A program made the position numbers and the translations under genes. Positions 24,336-37,086 of a stretch of DNA of 64,000 nucleotides are shown piece after piece (position 1 is the stretch's first letter; each line of letters starts with the position of its first letter). Origin of the DNA: Novosphingobium aerophilum (GTDB lineage: Bacteria > Pseudomonadota > Alphaproteobacteria > Sphingomonadales > Sphingomonadaceae); contig NZ_JACLAU010000007.1 of assembly GCF_014230305.1 (NCBI RefSeq), positions 93,009-157,008 on the forward strand. Reading direction: 5' to 3'. The notes under the pieces are model-generated. The model searched no databases and had not been told where the DNA came from. It worked only from the letters and a program-made list of their open reading frames with translations.

Positions 24336-24728
24336 TCAGCGGCAGGGCCACTTGCGCGCGAACAGGTCGCCGATCGCAGTGGTCAGGGTGGTCCGATCGC
24401 GTGCCGCGGCGGGATAGGTCTCCAGATGCGCGAGGAACTGGTCGTTCCCGATCTCGACCTTGGGTGGCGGACAGGAGCTGGGCCGCCCTGCGGCCCGTTC
24501 CTGCGCCAGCCGGGCGCGATACTCGGCCCCTGCCGCCTGGCCGATGCCGCGCAGGGTCTTCAGCTCGGATGAGAACAGCGCCGCGATACCCTTGGCCTTC
24601 AGGGCATTGGCCCGGGCAAGGAAGCTGCCGACGGTGATCTGCCCCTCGGCGGCCGAAGCCGGGACCGCGCCCACCAGGGTGAGCGAGACCACGGCAGCGA
24701 TCGCGATCCTTCCGATCTTTCGCTGCAT
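24336..24728 (-). CDS. Secreted Rap1a/Tai-like small protein
   Basis: 130 aa with a signal peptide (KIGRIAIAAVVSLTLVGAVP, cleavage near ASAAEG). The mature region, especially SSCPPPKVEIGNDQFLAHLE followed by a Pro and the terminal FARKWPCR, resembles the Rap1a/Tai domain, whose prototypes are immunity proteins against peptidoglycan-amidase effectors; many members are unrelated to secretion systems. No type VI genes or effector lie nearby. It starts about 70 bp after ftsH ends region-wise and shares its strand. Confidence 0.5.
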   Translation of the reverse strand: MQRKIGRIAIAAVVSLTLVGAVPASAAEGQITVGSFLARANALKAKGIAALFSSELKTLRGIGQAAGAEYRARLAQERAAGRPSSCPPPKVEIGNDQFLAHLETYPAAARDRTTLTTAIGDLFARKWPCR

Positions 24729-24733
24729 TCTTG

Positions 24734-26665
<1,932 letters not shown>

Positions 26666-26803
26666 CGCGGGCGAAGTCCTTTCCCCGTGCAATGTAGGAG
26701 AGAAGGTCTGAATGGCAAGCTAACCAACGGTGCAGCCGGTCGATTTAGCCGCCATCGCCGGTGCCTTGGCCCGGCCCGCAGCCCCGCCGGAGAGCATGCC
26801 CTG

Positions 26804-27967
26804 TCACAAGGTGCTCAGCCAGGGCTCAACCACGGCGAAATGGGAGGGCCAGTCCGGCCCGCGATAGCCGCGCAGTTGGCGGATCTGGCGCATGCGGTCG
26901 GGGCAGTCCTCGAGAAAGGAGAGGATCGCCGATTCCCAACCAAGCCCGTCGAGCGGATCGAGATAGTGCGGAATGTCCCCGGCAATTTCGCGGAAGGCCG
27001 GCAGATCGGTGCAGATCACCGGCGTGCCCAATTGCATCGCCTCGACCACGGGCAGGCCGAAGCCTTCGGCGAATGACGGCATCAGCAGGGCCCGCGCCCC
27101 GGCCATCAGACGAGCGGCTTCGAGGTCGCTGGCGCTGCCCAGTTCCCGGATATGCCCGCGCAGCAGCGGATTGCGATCCAGCACCGCCAGGGCATGCTCC
27201 GCCTCCCAGCCGCGCTGGCCGATCACCACCAGCCGGGGCGCGCGATGACCGAGCCGTTCCACCAGCTTCCGCCAGATCTGGAACAGCAGGATGTGGTTCT
27301 TGCGGCCCTCGATCGTGCCCACCACGATGAAGTGCGGGCGATCCATCGCCGCCGGCGGCGCGCTGTCCGGGATTTCGTGACCGGAAATCCAGGCCGGGAC
27401 GAAGGGCGGTACGGCCAGTTGCTCCAGCTCGGCAAAGGCCTGCAGTTCGTCGAGCGTGCTTTGCGAATTGCCGATGATCCCGGCCGCGCAGGTCAAGACG
27501 TTGCGCATCCGGGCGCGGTGCTTCTCGGCCTCGCCGCTGCGGCAGAACTCGGGATGGGTGATCGGAATCAGATCGTGGACGAGAAACACGGCCCGCAGGC
27601 CGTTGCGCCGGACCCAGCCCGGCAGCGAAGGCTCGTCCAGTCCGGTGTGGCCGATGTTCAGATAGATCGGCCCGCGGCCTGCCCGGCCCTTGGCCACCCC
27701 CCCGCCCGAGCTGAGCGCGAAGGGCAGCAATCGCAGCAGCCGGGTGCGGAACCCCGGCCCGCCCGCGCGGATCGCGGCAAAGAGCCGATCCGACGCCGCG
27801 GGCGAGAACACGCGCTGCATGCCGCCACGCTGGACGACCGCCTGGGCGCGATCACCGAAATGATCCAGATAGGCCAGACACACCCGATCGATCCCGGTCG
27901 GCAGGCGCCCCGACCATGCCCGCCAGACCAGCCTGGTCACATCGATCAGATAGTCGCGTTCGATCAA
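26804..27967 (-). CDS. Glycosyltransferase family 4 protein
   Basis: 387 aa from a TTG at 27967. GT-B fold: the N-terminal half has YLNIGHTGLDEPSLPGWV and FLVHDLIPITHPEF, the C-terminal nucleotide-sugar domain has FIVVGTIEGRKNHILLFQIW, ALLMPSFAEGFGLPVVEAMQ (E-x7-E donor site) and TPVICTDLPAFREIAGD. This layout is that of retaining mannosyl/rhamnosyl-transferases acting on cell-surface glycans. It is the last gene of the minus-strand capsule block A, beyond the divergent desaturase gene. Acceptor unknown. Confidence 0.85.
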   Translation of the reverse strand: MIERDYLIDVTRLVWRAWSGRLPTGIDRVCLAYLDHFGDRAQAVVQRGGMQRVFSPAASDRLFAAIRAGGPGFRTRLLRLLPFALSSGGGVAKGRAGRGPIYLNIGHTGLDEPSLPGWVRRNGLRAVFLVHDLIPITHPEFCRSGEAEKHRARMRNVLTCAAGIIGNSQSTLDELQAFAELEQLAVPPFVPAWISGHEIPDSAPPAAMDRPHFIVVGTIEGRKNHILLFQIWRKLVERLGHRAPRLVVIGQRGWEAEHALAVLDRNPLLRGHIRELGSASDLEAARLMAGARALLMPSFAEGFGLPVVEAMQLGTPVICTDLPAFREIAGDIPHYLDPLDGLGWESAILSFLEDCPDRMRQIRQLRGYRGPDWPSHFAVVEPWLSTL

Positions 27968-28046
27968 CGATCGGTGCCTTCCCGGCTGACCACAAGCGTA
28001 TTGGCGAGGTTGGATTGCCCTTGCAGGAGCCCCGGAAACAGCCGTT

Positions 28047-28886
28047 TTGGCAGATAACGGGCATGAGTATTTGTCATCACCCCTCCGTGCCTATACGGAA
28101 GGGCTGGAGGGCGACAAGCCAATTCCGCAAGTCTTTGACTCGCCAGAACAAGATGGCGTTCGAGGGAAAGAACTGTTGAATCGTTCGCATGGGATTCTCT
28201 TGGCCTTCGCGCTGTCTCTACTGGCCAATCTGGGCTTCGGGGTGATGGCGCGGCTGGACTGGCTGGTGCTGCCGGCACTGTTGGTCGGCTGGTATCTGGC
28301 CGATTTTCTGTCCGGTCTGGTGCACATGTACATGGACTACCGCCCCTGCCCGCCGGGCAAGCGGCTGAACGACCTGTTCTTCTATGCCGGCTCCCGCGAG
28401 TCTGCCGAGTACCAGGCCATGCTGCGCGAGCGGATGGCCGCGATCACCCCGCTCGAGCGGCTCGTCTACGATTTCAAGAACCATCACCCCCGCCCGCTGG
28501 CGCTGGGCCGACGGTCGTTGTGGCGGCTGATCGGATCGAGCGTGATCATCGCGGCCCTGCCCATCTCGTTGGCCCTGAACGCAGCGCTGCTGGTGTGGCC
28601 GGTGCCGGGCTGGTTCGCCGCCGGGGTCTTCGCATTCCTGGTCGGCGGGGCCTTCGCCCAACTGTTCCATGCTTCGCTGCACCGGGACCACAATCCATGG
28701 TTCATCAATGCCGGGCGCCGCATGGGCCTGCTGATGACGCCGGCGGCCCATCAGGTCCATCATGACACGCTGCAGCGCGATTTCGCGACCAATTGCGGAT
28801 GGTCCAACCCGGTGGTCAACCGCCTGTTCAACGCGCTGCGCCGTCGGGGTTATCTGGAGGATGCCGGCCTGGTCCCCAGTTCCTGA
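28047..28886 (+). CDS. CarF/PEDS1 (TMEM189)-like lipid desaturase domain protein
   Basis: 279 aa from a TTG at 28047; a TTG at 28176 after GAGGGAAAG is an alternative. Three to four transmembrane segments and the complete His pattern of the lipid desaturase domain of CarF/TMEM189: H93 and D97 (SGLVHMYMDYRP), H146-H147 (DFKNHHPRPLA), H208, H212, H215 (FHASLHRDHNPW), H235, H238, H239 (AAHQVHHDTLQRDFATNCGW) and SNPVVN. Known members introduce the vinyl-ether bond of plasmalogens. It lies alone on the plus strand inside the capsule locus, and its 3' end overlaps that of kpsS by 37 bp. Its substrate here is unknown; a capsule lipid anchor is speculative. Confidence 0.75.
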   Translation: MADNGHEYLSSPLRAYTEGLEGDKPIPQVFDSPEQDGVRGKELLNRSHGILLAFALSLLANLGFGVMARLDWLVLPALLVGWYLADFLSGLVHMYMDYRPCPPGKRLNDLFFYAGSRESAEYQAMLRERMAAITPLERLVYDFKNHHPRPLALGRRSLWRLIGSSVIIAALPISLALNAALLVWPVPGWFAAGVFAFLVGGAFAQLFHASLHRDHNPWFINAGRRMGLLMTPAAHQVHHDTLQRDFATNCGWSNPVVNRLFNALRRRGYLEDAGLVPSS

Positions 28887-30139
28887 CGGCCTGCCTGCAG
28901 GGCGAGCCGCGGGCCCAGGTCATCGGCCAGCAGCCGTTCCACACTGTTGGCGATCAGCGTGTGGATCGCCGATTCGCTGGCAAGCCCGCCGCGCACCAGG
29001 CAGCGCGCGTGGAGGACCTTCTTGAAAGCCTTGTACAATGCCGGATCCGGCAATTCGGGTGCCTGCCAGAAACTGTCGAGCGAAGCCTGGTGAGTCACAC
29101 CCGGAACATCATAGACCGCATCCCCCAGCACGATGACCGGCGAGCCCACCTCCAGCCCGAGCGTGCCCGAGGTGCTGTTGACGCAGACCATGCCCGATGA
29201 CTGCGCGCTGAGTTCGCCCAGGTTACCGCCATCGATATGGAGCACGCGGTCCGCCACGCCCAACTGGCGCGCCCGCCGGGCAATATGGCGGCGCCAGTTG
29301 AGGAAGCCGCTGTCGAGCGGGTGCTCCTTGATCAGCAGGACGACATCGGCCGGAGCATGGCGCGCGAAGCTGCGCATCACATAGTCGACCGCCATCGGCA
29401 TCGAGGCGAACGGCGAATGAGCCCGGATCTGGTAATCGCCGCTGAGCTGCAGCGGGAACAGGAAGTACCGCTGCCCTTTCAGCGCGGCCATGGTCTCTTC
29501 GGCCTGCCGCGCCCTCCGCCCGGTGCGGGCGAAACGGAGCAGCCAGCCCAGCGCCTCGGCCACCAGCCGGTCCTGACGATGGGTGCGATAGAAGGGAAAG
29601 CGCCACTTCCCGATAAACACGTTGAAATAGTGCCAGAAGCTGTCCCGGGCCCGGCGCCGGAAGGTGGCCGTGATCGCAGGCAACTGGGGTACGTCGGGCA
29701 ACCACCGCGCCGCGGCGAACAGCACCTCGGGATCGCGCTCGAAACTGGAGTGGCCGTTCACGCCATCGCGCTCCAGCGTCATCCAGTCAGGCCGGATGTA
29801 ACCCTCTTCGAACACGTGGATATGCACGCCGCGCAGTTGGGCCAAGCGCAGCGCGCTGCGGTGCATCGGCCGACAATCCCCGAACAGGACCACGTCGGTG
29901 ATCGCATGGTCCTGGACATAGGCATCGAAAAACAGCGGCCAGTCCTTGGCGCGCCCGCGATAATCGATGACGGCCTCACCCGAGTCCGGGCTCCAGTCAT
30001 AGCGATCGCCGCCGCTCAGGTTGATCCGGTGGACGCCGCAGCGGCGATAGGCCAGTTCCGCCCCGAGCAGCCGGAAGAAGGGGCCAGGCGGCCCTTGCAG
30101 GAACAGGAAGTTTCGTTTTGGCCTACGTCCGGTGTTCAC
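28850..30139 (-). CDS. kpsS: Capsule lipid-linker Kdo transferase KpsS-like
   Basis: 429 aa. It resembles KpsS/LipB, which adds the first beta-Kdo to lyso-phosphatidylglycerol to start the conserved poly-Kdo linker of ABC-exported capsules. Seen: NFLFLQGPPGPFFRLLGAEL at the start, DVVLFGDCRPMHRSALRLAQ, HVFEEGYIRPDWMTLERDGV, then FPLQLSGDYQIRAHSPF, IKEHPLDSG and CVNSTSGTLGLEVGSPVIVL. The E-E-G-Y-I-R-P and K-E-H-P motifs are typical of the family. Cytoplasmic face of the inner membrane. Its start overlaps the kpsC stop by 4 bp. Confidence 0.9.
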   Translation of the reverse strand: MNTGRRPKRNFLFLQGPPGPFFRLLGAELAYRRCGVHRINLSGGDRYDWSPDSGEAVIDYRGRAKDWPLFFDAYVQDHAITDVVLFGDCRPMHRSALRLAQLRGVHIHVFEEGYIRPDWMTLERDGVNGHSSFERDPEVLFAAARWLPDVPQLPAITATFRRRARDSFWHYFNVFIGKWRFPFYRTHRQDRLVAEALGWLLRFARTGRRARQAEETMAALKGQRYFLFPLQLSGDYQIRAHSPFASMPMAVDYVMRSFARHAPADVVLLIKEHPLDSGFLNWRRHIARRARQLGVADRVLHIDGGNLGELSAQSSGMVCVNSTSGTLGLEVGSPVIVLGDAVYDVPGVTHQASLDSFWQAPELPDPALYKAFKKVLHARCLVRGGLASESAIHTLIANSVERLLADDLGPRLALQAGRQELGTRPASSR

Positions 30140-31815
30140 GCTTGCCCCCCGAAGCGCCGCCAGAGTCTGGTGGCGCGTCCTTGTAACTCGCGCAACATAA
30201 CAAGCGATGAACCGACCCTGGCGCGGTCTGATTCGAGTCGGTCGACCAGAATTTCCGGGGAACAGGGCAGCCGCGTGACGGGATCAAGGTAACGCGGATA
30301 GAGAATCAGCGTGGCCGCGACCAGCTCGTCCAGGCTCCGCTGCCGTCCGCGACGATCCGGGATCGCTCCCAGATCGCGGGTCAGTCCCCAGCCGGCATAG
30401 AACGGCACGCCATGAGTGGTGACCGCCTTGCCCCGCATCAGAGCCTCGAATCCGGCCAGCGAGGTCAGCGTGTGCAGCGCGTCGACGCTGTCGATCAACG
30501 GCGCGATCGGGCTGTCGCGATCGATCTCGTCGGCCCACTGGCGGATCACCGGCTCGGCGATGTGCCCCGCCCGGTGCCCCGCTTCGACATCGGGATGCGG
30601 CCGATAGATGATCCAGGCATCGGGCTCGAGCGAGCGCGCGCGCTGCAGCAGTTCAAGATTGCCGCCCCCGGCCCCGCCGCTCAGCACCGAGCGGTCGTCG
30701 GCCACCTGGCCAGGCACCAGCACCCGGCGGCGGCCCGGTGCGGCGATCGCCACGGGCGCGCTGGCCCGGCCATACTTGCCGATCCCGGCGGCCACCAGAC
30801 GCTGGCGCAGGGCGGCCGCGCGTCGCTGCAGGTCTGCGCCGATGTCTGCCTCGGCCAGCAGGTGCTCCAGATCGCTGGGCCCGGCGGGATCGAAGTAGAC
30901 CCCCGCGTGATCGACGATGATCGACAGCGGAGGCACGCAATTGGCGCCGAGCCCGATCGAGCGGATGAACCCGTCCTCGATCTCTCCCACGGCGATCCCG
31001 CGGGCAGCAAGACCGGCAGGCAGATCGGGCGCGGTCCGGGATTTCCACGCGATCACGCGGCTGCCCGAGATCAGGGACCGGGTGCGACGGTCCGATGGCC
31101 GGGCGTGGCGGGGGCCGTCGCGCCCGTCCCACAGCAAGGCATCGACCGTGACGCGCTTCCAGGCGGCCACGCCATAGACCGCTGCGATCCGGCGGTTGGC
31201 ATCGATCAGTCGGCGCCATTCGGCCAGGAGCGCGATGGCACCGGCCGGATCGATCGGCTCGCCGGTGAAGGGATCGCGCAGGTCCCACCCCGCGACCGCC
31301 CGCGTCGCCACCTCGGCTGCGCTCGTGGCACCCGCCCAGGGACCCTCGCCCAGCAGCTCGACCGGACGCCCCAGCAGCAGGCCGACCGCTGCCAGATCGT
31401 GGTCGGCCGCAGCGACGATCCGGTCCGCCTGCTCGGCCAGACGCCAGGGATCGCAGAGTGCGCTGATCGCCGGAATGCCATGGCGTCCGGCATAGGGACC
31501 GATCAGGCAGGCGCGATCCGCCTCGCCCGCCGCCACGGCGTTGTCCTGCATCAGCCGGGCCTGCACAGCGCTGCCCGGCGCCAGCAGGGTCCGGCGCCCG
31601 TCGGGCAACCGCGCCGCCGCCGCCCAGAACGATCCGCCGACCCGCGCCGCGCGCAAGGCCGCGGCGATCCCGGCGGGATCGATCCAGTGATCCGCACCCG
31701 AACCGCTTGGGGAAACCTGGCCGGAGCCCGGAGCAGCCGGACTCGCCAGAGGCCCCGCCCGATGCCCGGGAAACGGTGGAATACGCAGGAAGGGCGGGTG
31801 CGGCCGGCTCGCCAT
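30136..31815 (-). CDS. kpsC: Capsule Kdo transferase KpsC-like, with a reduced N-terminal module
   Basis: 559 aa, shorter than the 675 aa of E. coli KpsC, which has two beta-Kdo transferase modules. The C-terminal module (from about 245) is complete: EIEDGFIRSIGLGANCVPPL, VYFDPAGPSDLEHLL, VLVPGQVADDRS, IIYRPHPDVEAG, HTLTSLAGFEALMRGKAVTT and YAGWGLTRD. In the N-terminal part only a remnant of the second lobe can be traced (IVAAADHDLAAVGLLLGRPV, then a DPFTGEPIDP stretch); the E-D-G-F-x-R-S and P-G-Q-V-type motifs of a first module are absent. So it may add only one of the two Kdo linkages. The first 45 residues are Pro/Gly-rich. Confidence 0.88.
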   Translation of the reverse strand: MASRPHPPFLRIPPFPGHRAGPLASPAAPGSGQVSPSGSGADHWIDPAGIAAALRAARVGGSFWAAAARLPDGRRTLLAPGSAVQARLMQDNAVAAGEADRACLIGPYAGRHGIPAISALCDPWRLAEQADRIVAAADHDLAAVGLLLGRPVELLGEGPWAGATSAAEVATRAVAGWDLRDPFTGEPIDPAGAIALLAEWRRLIDANRRIAAVYGVAAWKRVTVDALLWDGRDGPRHARPSDRRTRSLISGSRVIAWKSRTAPDLPAGLAARGIAVGEIEDGFIRSIGLGANCVPPLSIIVDHAGVYFDPAGPSDLEHLLAEADIGADLQRRAAALRQRLVAAGIGKYGRASAPVAIAAPGRRRVLVPGQVADDRSVLSGGAGGGNLELLQRARSLEPDAWIIYRPHPDVEAGHRAGHIAEPVIRQWADEIDRDSPIAPLIDSVDALHTLTSLAGFEALMRGKAVTTHGVPFYAGWGLTRDLGAIPDRRGRQRSLDELVAATLILYPRYLDPVTRLPCSPEILVDRLESDRARVGSSLVMLRELQGRATRLWRRFGGQA

Positions 31816-31822
31816 GGCGGGA

Positions 31823-32680
31823 TCAGGCCGCGACCACCGGACCGGTCTTCACCACGCGATCGATCGCCAGCAAGGGCCGCAGGAACGATTCCAGATCGGC
31901 CAGCGGCAGGGCCGAGGGACCGTCGCACCGGGCCTTGGCGGGATCGGGATGGGCCTCCAGGAACAGCCCGGCGATGCCCAGCGCCACGCCCGAGCGGGGC
32001 AGGGCCGCCGCCTGCTCGCCGCGCCCGTCGGCGCTGTCGGCACGGCCGCCGGGCCGCTGCAGGCTGTGGGTGACGTCGAAGATCACCGGGGCCATGGGCT
32101 TCATGAGGTCCATGCCGAGCATGTCGACCACCAGGTTGTTGTAACCGAAGCTGGTCCCCCGTTCGCACAGGAGGACGCGGTCATTCCCGGCTTCGGCGCA
32201 CTTGGCGAGGATGTGGCGCATCTCCAGCGGGGCCAGGAACTGCGGCTTCTTGACGTTGATCACCGCCCCGGTGCGCGCCATGGCCACGACCAGATCGGTC
32301 TGCCGGGCGAGGAAGGCGGGCAACTGGATGATATCGGCCACTTCGGCCGCCGCCGCGGCCTGGTGCGGCTCGTGCACGTCGGTGATGACCGGCACGCCGA
32401 ACCGGGCCTTGACTTCGGCCAGCAGGGCCAGCCCGGCCTCCAGCCCCGGCCCCCGGAACGAGGCGATCGAGGACCGGTTGGCCTTGTCGAAGCTGGCCTT
32501 GAACACATAGGGCAGGCCCAGCCGCGCGGTCACCGCGACCATGTGCGCGGCGACCTCGAACAGGGTGTCGCGATCCTCGATCACGTTCATCCCGGCGATC
32601 AGCACCAGCGGGGCCTCGTTCGCGAAGACGATGCCGGAGGGGAGCGTGACGGTGGCGGGGGGATCAGAGGCTGCGGTCAT
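31823..32680 (-). CDS. kdsA: 3-deoxy-8-phosphooctulonate synthase (Kdo-8-P synthase), copy 1
   Basis: 285 aa. Condenses arabinose-5-phosphate and phosphoenolpyruvate to Kdo-8-phosphate. Seen: [85 protein letters not shown] and [15 protein letters not shown]. Asn in GMNVIE, where metal-dependent enzymes have Cys, indicates the metal-independent class. It lies 7 bp upstream of kpsC. A second, diverged copy is at 46686. Confidence 0.95.
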   Translation of the reverse strand: MTAASDPPATVTLPSGIVFANEAPLVLIAGMNVIEDRDTLFEVAAHMVAVTARLGLPYVFKASFDKANRSSIASFRGPGLEAGLALLAEVKARFGVPVITDVHEPHQAAAAAEVADIIQLPAFLARQTDLVVAMARTGAVINVKKPQFLAPLEMRHILAKCAEAGNDRVLLCERGTSFGYNNLVVDMLGMDLMKPMAPVIFDVTHSLQRPGGRADSADGRGEQAAALPRSGVALGIAGLFLEAHPDPAKARCDGPSALPLADLESFLRPLLAIDRVVKTGPVVAA

Positions 32681-32723
32681 GCGCGCGCCTTAATCGGCTT
32701 GGTGCCCCGGTGCCAGCAGCCGA

Positions 32724-34710
<1,987 letters not shown>

Positions 34711-34956
34711 TCACGTGAGATACCGCACTTGTCGTTCTGACCCTGGACTATTTGGCAGCCTCATCCAACCCGGCCAAGCCTTTTCCGATTGGGACATTCA
34801 TCGATGCCGCAGGGGGATCTTGGTTACTCCGGATTGCGCAGTGCCCCCGAGGTCAATTCATCGCCAATCTGCGCAGTTGACAGATACATAACTATCCACG
34901 TCTTCCCATTAACACGTTTGCCCAATGAATGATCCTCGAGCAGGCAGGACCAATTG

Positions 34957-35772
34957 TCAGATGGCGGCCGCCACGCTCTTCGCCACGGATTCCCATAGTG
35001 CTGGTTGCGTAGCTACCAGCAGACCCGGGCGAGGTCGGTCGACTCGATATGCAGTGCCATCTGGATGCGCTGCACGACCGCCACATTCGTTCAAGAAGAC
35101 TACGCCGGCAGCGTGATCCCAGCTGATCGTTCGGTCGAAGTAAGTGAGGTCATGAATGCCAAGCGCAACACGTGGATACTGATCTGCTGCACATCGCGGG
35201 CTGTCAGTAACCTCGCAGTGCGCCAGAGCGGCTTGAACCCTCTCTCGCCGGAGCGGGTCCTCAAATAGTCGGGACACTGCTGCCACGGGACGGTCCCGCC
35301 CACTGCCAGACGCAAGGAACGGCGTCCCGTCAATCCGGGCCCCGTGTCCCAATTCTGCTCCGCACATTCGCTGCGTGACTGGGTCCAACATCCATCCACC
35401 CAGAATTTCGCCCGCGCTCGCAAGTCCAATCATGATGCCGAACGGGACTTTACCGGCGGCATAATTTGCGGTCCCATCAAGCGGATCTACGATCCAGCAT
35501 AGCTTGGTTGCCAGATCATCCAAAAGACTGGGATCGACTGCAACTGCCTCCTCCCCAACAACGGTGGCTTCGGGATGGAGCGCACAAAGACGTTCAGCGA
35601 TGAAAGCCTCGCTCTCTCGATCAACCCCCGTCACGACCTCACCGGGTGCTTTCAACGCGATCTCATCGTCCAGCAGCCTCCATCGGCCAGGGAGAATGAT
35701 TTTCTCCGCCGCCTCCCGCAATACCAGCGAGACTCCCTCACGCAATCGAGCGGCCAGCGCTGACGTCATCAT
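34957..35772 (-). CDS. Inositol monophosphatase family phosphatase
   Basis: 271 aa. Li-sensitive phosphatase fold with the metal motifs GEEAVAVD (Glu in VVGEE), WIVDPLDGTANYAAG and SWDHAAGVVFLNECGG. Relatives act on inositol phosphates, 3'-phosphoadenosine phosphates or sugar phosphates. Position inside the capsule block between gmd and the exporter gene suggests a sugar-phosphate substrate. It could be the missing Kdo-8-phosphate phosphatase, since no KdsC-type HAD protein is present in the locus, but that is inference. Start ATG near 35772 (two consecutive Met codons). Confidence 0.85.
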   Translation of the reverse strand: MMTSALAARLREGVSLVLREAAEKIILPGRWRLLDDEIALKAPGEVVTGVDRESEAFIAERLCALHPEATVVGEEAVAVDPSLLDDLATKLCWIVDPLDGTANYAAGKVPFGIMIGLASAGEILGGWMLDPVTQRMCGAELGHGARIDGTPFLASGSGRDRPVAAVSRLFEDPLRRERVQAALAHCEVTDSPRCAADQYPRVALGIHDLTYFDRTISWDHAAGVVFLNECGGRAAHPDGTAYRVDRPRPGLLVATQPALWESVAKSVAAAI

Positions 35773-35776
35773 GGGT

Positions 35777-36997
35777 TTAGCGCACCTGGTTAGCGACGCC
35801 GACGATAGAGAAGGATGTCTGCGACAAGATGCCGATGAACTTCTGGATATCGGTGAGCGGAGCGTTGGATACGTAGACTACGTCCTTGTCACTCAGCGCG
35901 AATCCCTGGGCGACGAAGAAGGAGCCCGGGTCCGACATGTTCAGCCGGTAAATCACTGGCAACCGTCCGTCCGGGGTCAGCCGCGCATTCGTCGGAAGCA
36001 GTGGGCCGAGCGTTGCAGGATTCTCGAAGCGAAACACGAAGACGCCGCGGATGCTGGCACGGTTGTCGTCCAGGCCGCCGATCCGACCAAGCCCTTGCGC
36101 CAGCGACAGACCAGTGCCTTCGAACGGGACTTCGGCATTGTTGCGCACCGCGCCGAGGGCCGTGAAGCTGTAGGGCTGGTACAGGGCAGTAATGATGTCT
36201 CCGGCCTGCAGGGTGATGTTCTGGCGGGGGTCGAGCAGCACCCGGTCAAGCGGAAGAGACACCACTTTCGCGCCACGGGTGATCCGTAAGGTCATCTTGC
36301 CGACCGGCTGCTTCACCCCACCCGCGCTGGCCAAAGCATCAAGCAACCGTTCGCCTTTGGCGGTCAGGGGCAGACGCGTGCTCGCCGCCACATCACCCAC
36401 CACGGTAACCATCGCGGTCACCGGCTGTGTCACCCGGACGATGACCTGCGGCTCATGCGCCTTGCCAACCAGCCGCGCCTCGACCTCGCGAGCCACCTGC
36501 TGGGGCGTCCGCCCCGCCACGTTGAGCGTCCCTGCGAACGGCAACGTTACCCGCCCATCCTCGGTGACCATCTGCTCGAGCAGACTGGTCGCCCGCGGTG
36601 CCAGCGCCGGCCCCTTGCTCAGCCCGGCCTCGCCGCCGAGCACCCCAAAAAGCGCTGCAGGGGGCGATTCCCAGATCGCGAAATCAAGCACATCGCCGCG
36701 TCCGATTCTGGTGCCGGCGGGCGGCACCTCACCCAGGGCGTCGGCGAAAGTTCGACCTTGCTCGGCAACGATCAGTTGCCGCGCCACTGTGTCGGTCAGT
36801 TCCACAACGTGAATGTCGGTCGAAACGCTCATACTGTTGCCGCTACGCACGGCCGATCCGCTAGGACCGCTCGAACCCAGCGAGGAACAAGCCGCCAGCC
36901 CGGCCGAAAGCAGTAGCGTGCTACAGGTCCGGATTGCTCTGCGCCAGTTGCGCGATAGTTTCTCGTCCGTGCAGGAGAAGTCGTCGGTGCATGCCAT
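35777..36997 (-). CDS. Outer-membrane polysaccharide export lipoprotein (Wza/KpsD type)
   Basis: 406 aa. Lipoprotein signal with LLLSAGLAACSSL (lipidated Cys at 37). The polysaccharide export (PES) domain follows: GTRIGRGDVLDFAIWESP, VTEDGRVTLPFAGTLNVAGR TPQQ-type SLBB region, then VTVVGDVAASTRLPL, LDALASAGGVKQPVGKM and LQAGDIITAL. It forms the periplasm-spanning/outer-membrane channel that accepts capsule from KpsMTE. The usual C-terminal amphipathic helix region is present as FIGILSQTSFSIVGVA. Four bases separate it from the phosphatase gene. Confidence 0.9.
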   Translation of the reverse strand: MACTDDFSCTDEKLSRNWRRAIRTCSTLLLSAGLAACSSLGSSGPSGSAVRSGNSMSVSTDIHVVELTDTVARQLIVAEQGRTFADALGEVPPAGTRIGRGDVLDFAIWESPPAALFGVLGGEAGLSKGPALAPRATSLLEQMVTEDGRVTLPFAGTLNVAGRTPQQVAREVEARLVGKAHEPQVIVRVTQPVTAMVTVVGDVAASTRLPLTAKGERLLDALASAGGVKQPVGKMTLRITRGAKVVSLPLDRVLLDPRQNITLQAGDIITALYQPYSFTALGAVRNNAEVPFEGTGLSLAQGLGRIGGLDDNRASIRGVFVFRFENPATLGPLLPTNARLTPDGRLPVIYRLNMSDPGSFFVAQGFALSDKDVVYVSNAPLTDIQKFIGILSQTSFSIVGVANQVR

Positions 36998-37086
36998 GCG
37001 GCGCCTTTAAATCGCTTTCATCGCGAACTCAACGCTGTCCTCCCGCCAGGATAGCTCGGCCCGTAGCGTGCAGTTAGGTCCCGGAC

